A stretch of DNA of 37,568 nucleotides from NCBI GenBank assembly GCA_029204225.1, contig MU835634.1, forward strand, positions 1 to 37,568. The letters are read 5' to 3'. The notes beneath the pieces are model-generated. The model saw nothing but the letters and a program-made list of their open reading frames with translations. It searched no databases and had not been told where the DNA came from. The position numbers and the translations under genes are program-made. Positions 32,835-37,568 of this stretch are shown here, in pieces (position 1 is the stretch's first letter; the number at the start of each line of letters is the position of its first letter). The stretch is from Diphasiastrum complanatum (lineage: Eukaryota > Streptophyta > Lycopodiopsida > Lycopodiales > Lycopodiaceae).

Positions 32835-33270
32835 TGCTCCAAGGGAAATTGTTTGGTTCTATTGAATTTTTCCATCACATTTGATGAATGTCCAATTTCT
32901 TTTGCAGCAACGATAGGTAGTAACATTCGAATAGATTGATTCTTTACCATTGGATTGTATATCTCAGTATAATATATTCCATGGGTTTGTTCATAACCCT
33001 TTACCACCAGTCGAGCTCTCCATTTGAATATTGATCCGTCTGGATTAAGCTCAAGCTTGAATATCCACTTTGTGTCAATGATTTTTGTATTTTCAAGAGG
33101 GACAACAAGAGTCTATGTCTTGTCTTTCAGTATTGTATATTTAGCCTCCATAGTCTTGTGCCAATTATCTACATTAGAAATCGATAGGGCTTCTACAATT
33201 ATGACAGGCTCATCATGAGTCATGAAGGCTTGTGGAATGAACCTATCCGGCTCATTTATGATTTGAGCAT
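32835..33270 (-). pseudogene. Copia RT N-terminal relic, opposite strand
   Basis: On the minus strand the sequence reads KWIFKLELNPDGSI, then RARLVVKGYEQTHGI, then YTEIYNPMVKNQSIRMLLPIVAAKE, the first RT blocks of copia. Upstream, LSISNVDNWHKTMEAKY matches the pre-RT W-x-x-AM-x-E block. The similarity ends around 32,890. Because it lies between two plus-strand copia relics, it is a separate insertion or an inverted fragment. Confidence 0.75.
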
Positions 33271-34440
33271 AATTTTTCTATTCTGGTTGTTGTAGACCCA
33301 TCTATTTGTTAGCAATAATCCATAAATGGACACATGAGGCCCTAGATGCTTTCCAATAATTACAAGATGCTTTACTCAATGCTCCAATCCTTTGACCATT
33401 TAACAAATCAATAAAATTTCATGTTCACACTTATGTTTCCAAGTACGCTTTTGAAAGTGTATTAACCCAACATAATGAATGAAAGATTATCCTATATGAT
33501 TTCTAGTCATAAACTTATCGACAAGACAATTGTTGAAAACTTGTATTAAGTTCAGAGGAAATCACATGTATCATGTGAGAGACTTTCCCATTTAAAATGG
33601 ACTCATACGAATTGTGTGAAGAGCACCCTTCTAAATGAGAACCATTAGATTTTAAATGAAGGACTAGATTAGAATATTTGCTTTTTATGTCTTAACATTA
33701 ATTTACTAATTACTTTCCCAATTTTTTTTATACAAATATGATGATCGTGCTCCATGATTGGTTGGGCTTATAAACATAGGATGCCAGTGCCCTTGTACTT
33801 ATTTAGCCTAACTACATAACATTTCTTGTCGGGAATCACCAAGTGCCCCACAATATCTCCCACCTATTGTCATCTAATTATGTTCCTTTACAATTTTGTT
33901 TGAGCTATTGAATAATTTCTACATCAATACTCACTCTGGTATGTTTGTCTACAAAATCAATCTCACTAATTGTGATGATTTCAAAGTTAGAATTAAGAAG
34001 AATCAAATGTGGCAATTATCACAATAGGTTTGCTCGAATTTGATAGGTGTAGTCACGCATTAGAAGAAGGATATTTCATAGAGCTTGATAGTAGCATCTA
34101 TCTAGGTAGGTGTCTTAGACAACCATGAAGAGAGTGAAACAATTAGGCGTCAGTGATAACCATGCACTCTTGCAATCAAATATTCCACATCAATCGTTGG
34201 AATGAGTATCAGATATAGAAATAGAGAAATGAATTAGAGAGCATTCGACAATACTAATGCACATTAAACAATAGAGAATATGTATATTAATCGTTGTAAT
34301 AACAATGATCAAATCATGAAAGGGTGAATCTTGTGCCTGATACGACAACTAGGTGATGATCATCCCAACACACCCATAATTGACTCTATCAAGAGTCATT
34401 ACGATATTGTTGTAGGAAGACACCAGAAGGAACAAACCCT
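33271..34440. other. Unassigned, no gene recognised
   Basis: 1.2 kb of AT-rich sequence with no ORF above about 60 codons and no transposon motif that I recognise. It may hold LTR sequence of the flanking copia relics, but no pair was found. Confidence 0.35.
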
Positions 34441-34465
34441 CTAGTTCCTCAACAGTCAACTCTCA

Positions 34466-36050
34466 TGTCTTATACACCAATAGGAGCTCGAGTAAGCAGA
34501 AGAAGAAAGGCCCAAAGCAACAAAAGCCAAATCAGAAACCGACACAACATCAAGAGCAGTTGAATCCACTGACAAAGAAGAAGCTATTATGCAAATATTG
34601 CAAACGAACCAACCACGAGATCCAAGATTGCCGCATTCTACAAGCCAAGAACAAACAAAGGGCAATCAAATAAGATGGAAATGCAAATACAGAAGCACCT
34701 AAACCAAATCAAGAAGCGTACCATGATGCATTCATGACAAGCAATCAAAGAGCACCAACAGACGACAACTCCTAGTTTCTTGATTCCGGAGTCACTCACA
34801 CTCACAACACATGACTAGCCATGTCGGCAGTTTTGAGTCCTATACCCCTTACAATAAAAAGAAGTATGTCCACTTGGGTGACAATAGCACACAAGATATC
34901 AAAGGTGAAGGTACAGTAAGATTAAGCTTTGCAAATGATCAATCTAGACTACTTTCAATTGTCTTGTATGTATCAAATCTTTCTACAAATCTGCCCTCTG
35001 TAAGCAAAATTACAGATTGATACTTGTACAAATTAAATCATTAATTTTATGCCTCTAGTCAAGCTATAAATCCTTTTGTACAAATCAGTAAAAGTTTACT
35101 TTGGCATTATAAACATGGTCATCTAAATCATAATTTTGTTATCGCACATGTCTAAGCAATCTATTGTGCTTGATCTCGACTATCCAGATAGGAAAGGTCG
35201 AATTACGTGTCTGTCAAGCTGTATAGATGGTAAGCAGGCTAGGAAACCTTTTAAATCAATATGCATCGCCTACGTGCATATTCAAAGGAGACAAGAAAGA
35301 AATTTGACTTCCAAAGTCTAAAGGCCATCATGACCGGTTACACTTCCTCTCACAATATTATAAGCTGTATGACCCAATATCCAGCAGATTTTAGCAAGGA
35401 CACTATCTTTATTGAGGATCAGTTCATCGACTTCAAAAGCAAGGATAAAGGTCCATTCAAGCATTTGACAGCCCCTGCCTACGACACAAAAGTTTGAGCC
35501 TCTGGTGCCGATAGTCGATCAACTAATCGACATCGAATCAGATGAAGGCGTTGTTGTTACTCAATGACAACTCAACCAAGAATTGGATCATCAGTCGATG
35601 CCACCTACAAGAAGATCGAATTGAGTGCGCACACATCCCACAAGGTATATTTCATGAGTCGGCTTGTCTTTTAAGTCAGGAACTGACTACAGTCGAAGAA
35701 GGCACTTAGCCAAACAGACTCCGATCTCATAGAGAGAAGCGATGGAAAGAGAGTATTCCTCTCTGATTAAGAACCAGACATGGTCATTGGTTGAATTACC
35801 TATAGACAACAATCTTGTCATCTGTAAATGGGTCTTTAAGATCAAATACAATGCTAACGGAAGTATCGAGTGAAGGAAAGCCCTACTAGTGGCACATGGT
35901 TTCTCTGAAATCCCAAACATCAACTACAACGAGACTTTTGATCCAGTAGTCAAACACTCTCGATCAGACTACTCCTATCGTATGGTACTACAACTAGTCT
36001 CGGAGTACATCAACTCGATGTACAGACAACTGAAATCTTTTTTCTTTATG
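34466..36050 (+). pseudogene. Copia Gag-Pol relic with integrase core deleted
   Basis: The order of readable pieces is as follows: Lys-rich Gag tail; CCHC knuckle CKYCKRTNHEIQDC (34,590-34,631); protease LDSGVTHTH (DSG at 34,782-34,790); a post-protease block with YVSNLSTNLPSVSKIT; the pre-integrase LWHYKHGHLN (about 35,097-35,126) with a CxxC-poor tail; then, without any integrase D-D-E core, the post-integrase block KETRKKFDFQSLKAIMTGYTS (about 35,285-35,350). The RT start follows: LIKNQTWSLVELP, CKWVFKIKYNANGS, NYNETFDPVVKHS. It ends around 36,045. The knuckle and Gag tail are close to those of the copia at 18.67-23.11 kb, so both belong to one family. Many stops and frame changes are present. 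Confidence 0.82.
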
Positions 36051-36543
36051 TGCCTGCAAAGTAATATACATTTGACATGAAATAATACAACAACTTGATT
36101 CCATATTTGTGCATGCATATGCACAATTGTGAATAGATATAGAGATAGCAATTGTAATCTACATGTTATGAGAGACAAACATAGTAGATACTTTCACGCA
36201 TCAATTTTTTCTTTCATACTAATTGTCAATAATAAGCTCATAGCTTTTACAGAGTGGAGTTAGATTCCTTAGCACGTGGTTTCGTCCGCAATTGTTCTTG
36301 TGCTTACAACATCAATCTGACTTGTATTTTCAATCTAAATCAAACTATTGTCTTGTTGTTGCGTTCAGATCCTTGTTAGTGTTGCATGCTTTCGCTATTT
36401 CATTTTTCTGTCTAAATCTCTTACTACTTTGTTTGACTATCTGCTCTTCCGCTTCTTCAGTGCAATTAAATTCTGTCGTGTTCACCTACGTGATCCATGC
36501 AGTGCATGCACCGAGGAGATTACCTCTCATCTCCCGACATTTA
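36051..36543. other. Unassigned spacer
   Basis: No gene family recognised. Two overlapping ORFs (36,292-36,558) are rich in Leu, Phe and Ser, but one frame overlaps the other and neither shows a domain. Confidence 0.35.
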
Positions 36544-36609
36544 CAAAGTGATGCATAAAGTTTTTTGATTACAAAAGATATATCAAAAACATGTATAACA
36601 AATCACATG
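36544..36609 (+). repeat. 66-bp direct repeat, left copy
   Basis: ACAAAGTGATGCATAAAG, then TTTTTTGATTACAAAA, then ATATCAAAAACATGTATAAC and AAATCACAT. The same string occurs at 36,679-36,746 with a few changes. Confidence 0.85.
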
Positions 36610-36672
36610 TGTGTGTGTGTGTGTGTGTGCACGTGCGCGCGCGTGTGTGCGTGTTTGTGTGTGTGCGTGTGA
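36606..36672. repeat. Alternating TG/CG tract
   Basis: About 67 bases of nearly uninterrupted purine-pyrimidine alternation: (TG)n, then CACGTGCGCGCGCG, then (TG)n with CG and TTT interruptions. Confidence 0.95.
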
Positions 36673-36678
36673 GTTAAC

Positions 36679-36746
36679 AAAGTGATACATAAAGTTTTTT
36701 GATTACAAAAAATAATATCAAAAACATGTATAACCAAATCACATAT
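36679..36746 (+). repeat. 66-bp direct repeat, right copy
   Basis: ACAAAGTGATACATAAAG and the rest of the unit, with two or three substitutions and an extra base relative to 36,544-36,609. The TG/CG tract lies exactly between the two copies. Confidence 0.85.
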
Positions 36747-36828
36747 TCAAATCATGTAATGGCAATCCAAAAAAGCCTTCTTCCATCAACAACCAAATCA
36801 ATGGGAGTAAGCTCACCTACACCCATCT

Positions 36829-37568
<740 letters not shown>

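Overview
This window looks like repeat-rich intergenic DNA from the nuclear genome of a land plant with a large genome. The evidence is several generations of Ty1/copia elements primed by initiator-methionine tRNA, a Ty3/gypsy relic, a CACTA (En/Spm) transposase relic, very long dinucleotide microsatellites, low GC outside genes, and one plant-type RING-H2 gene. I cannot name the species from sequence alone.

Layout from left to right. 1-310: unassigned. 314-699: copia RNase H tail (+), running into a 3' LTR at 700 to about 1.36 kb. About 1.54-2.78 kb: decayed CACTA Tnp2 transposase (-), followed by duplicated segments up to 3.82 kb. 3,822-9,165: a complete but non-coding LTR retrotransposon (LARD-like, 835/834-bp LTRs, target duplication ACATT) inserted into that older repeat. 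About 9.40-12.06 kb: rearranged Ty3/gypsy relic (-). About 12.13-12.48 kb: possible LTR piece rich in CACACGTGTG motifs. 12.5-15.5 kb: no gene seen. 15,568-16,098: RING-H2 E3 ligase gene (-), the only convincing host gene. 17.0-18.67 kb: small repeats and microsatellites. 18,670-23,112: internally deleted copia element (+) with about 1.45-kb LTRs, each carrying a huge (AG)n tract. 23,143-25,194: probable LTR, tRNA-Met primer site and non-coding interior of another element. 25,200-31,357: a young, almost intact copia element (-) with LTRs differing at only two positions and a single frame break in gag. 31.79-36.05 kb: three separate copia relics (+, -, +). 36.5-37.0 kb: a duplicated 66-bp segment flanking a TG/CG-alternating tract, then a long (AG)n. 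37.0-37.57 kb: unassigned.

The most interesting relationship is between the non-coding element at 3.8-9.2 kb and the coding copia at 25.2-31.4 kb. They share LTR termini, the bases after the primer-binding site, the polypurine-tract/LTR junction, the TATATATAG box, and a GTACTCAGAC plus CACACGTGTG module in the LTR. This fits a parasite/autonomous-partner pair. The non-coding element carries a 190-codon ORF with two CxxC pairs that I cannot assign, and a diverged internal duplication. I found no CRISPR, operon, toxin or bacterial-type system.
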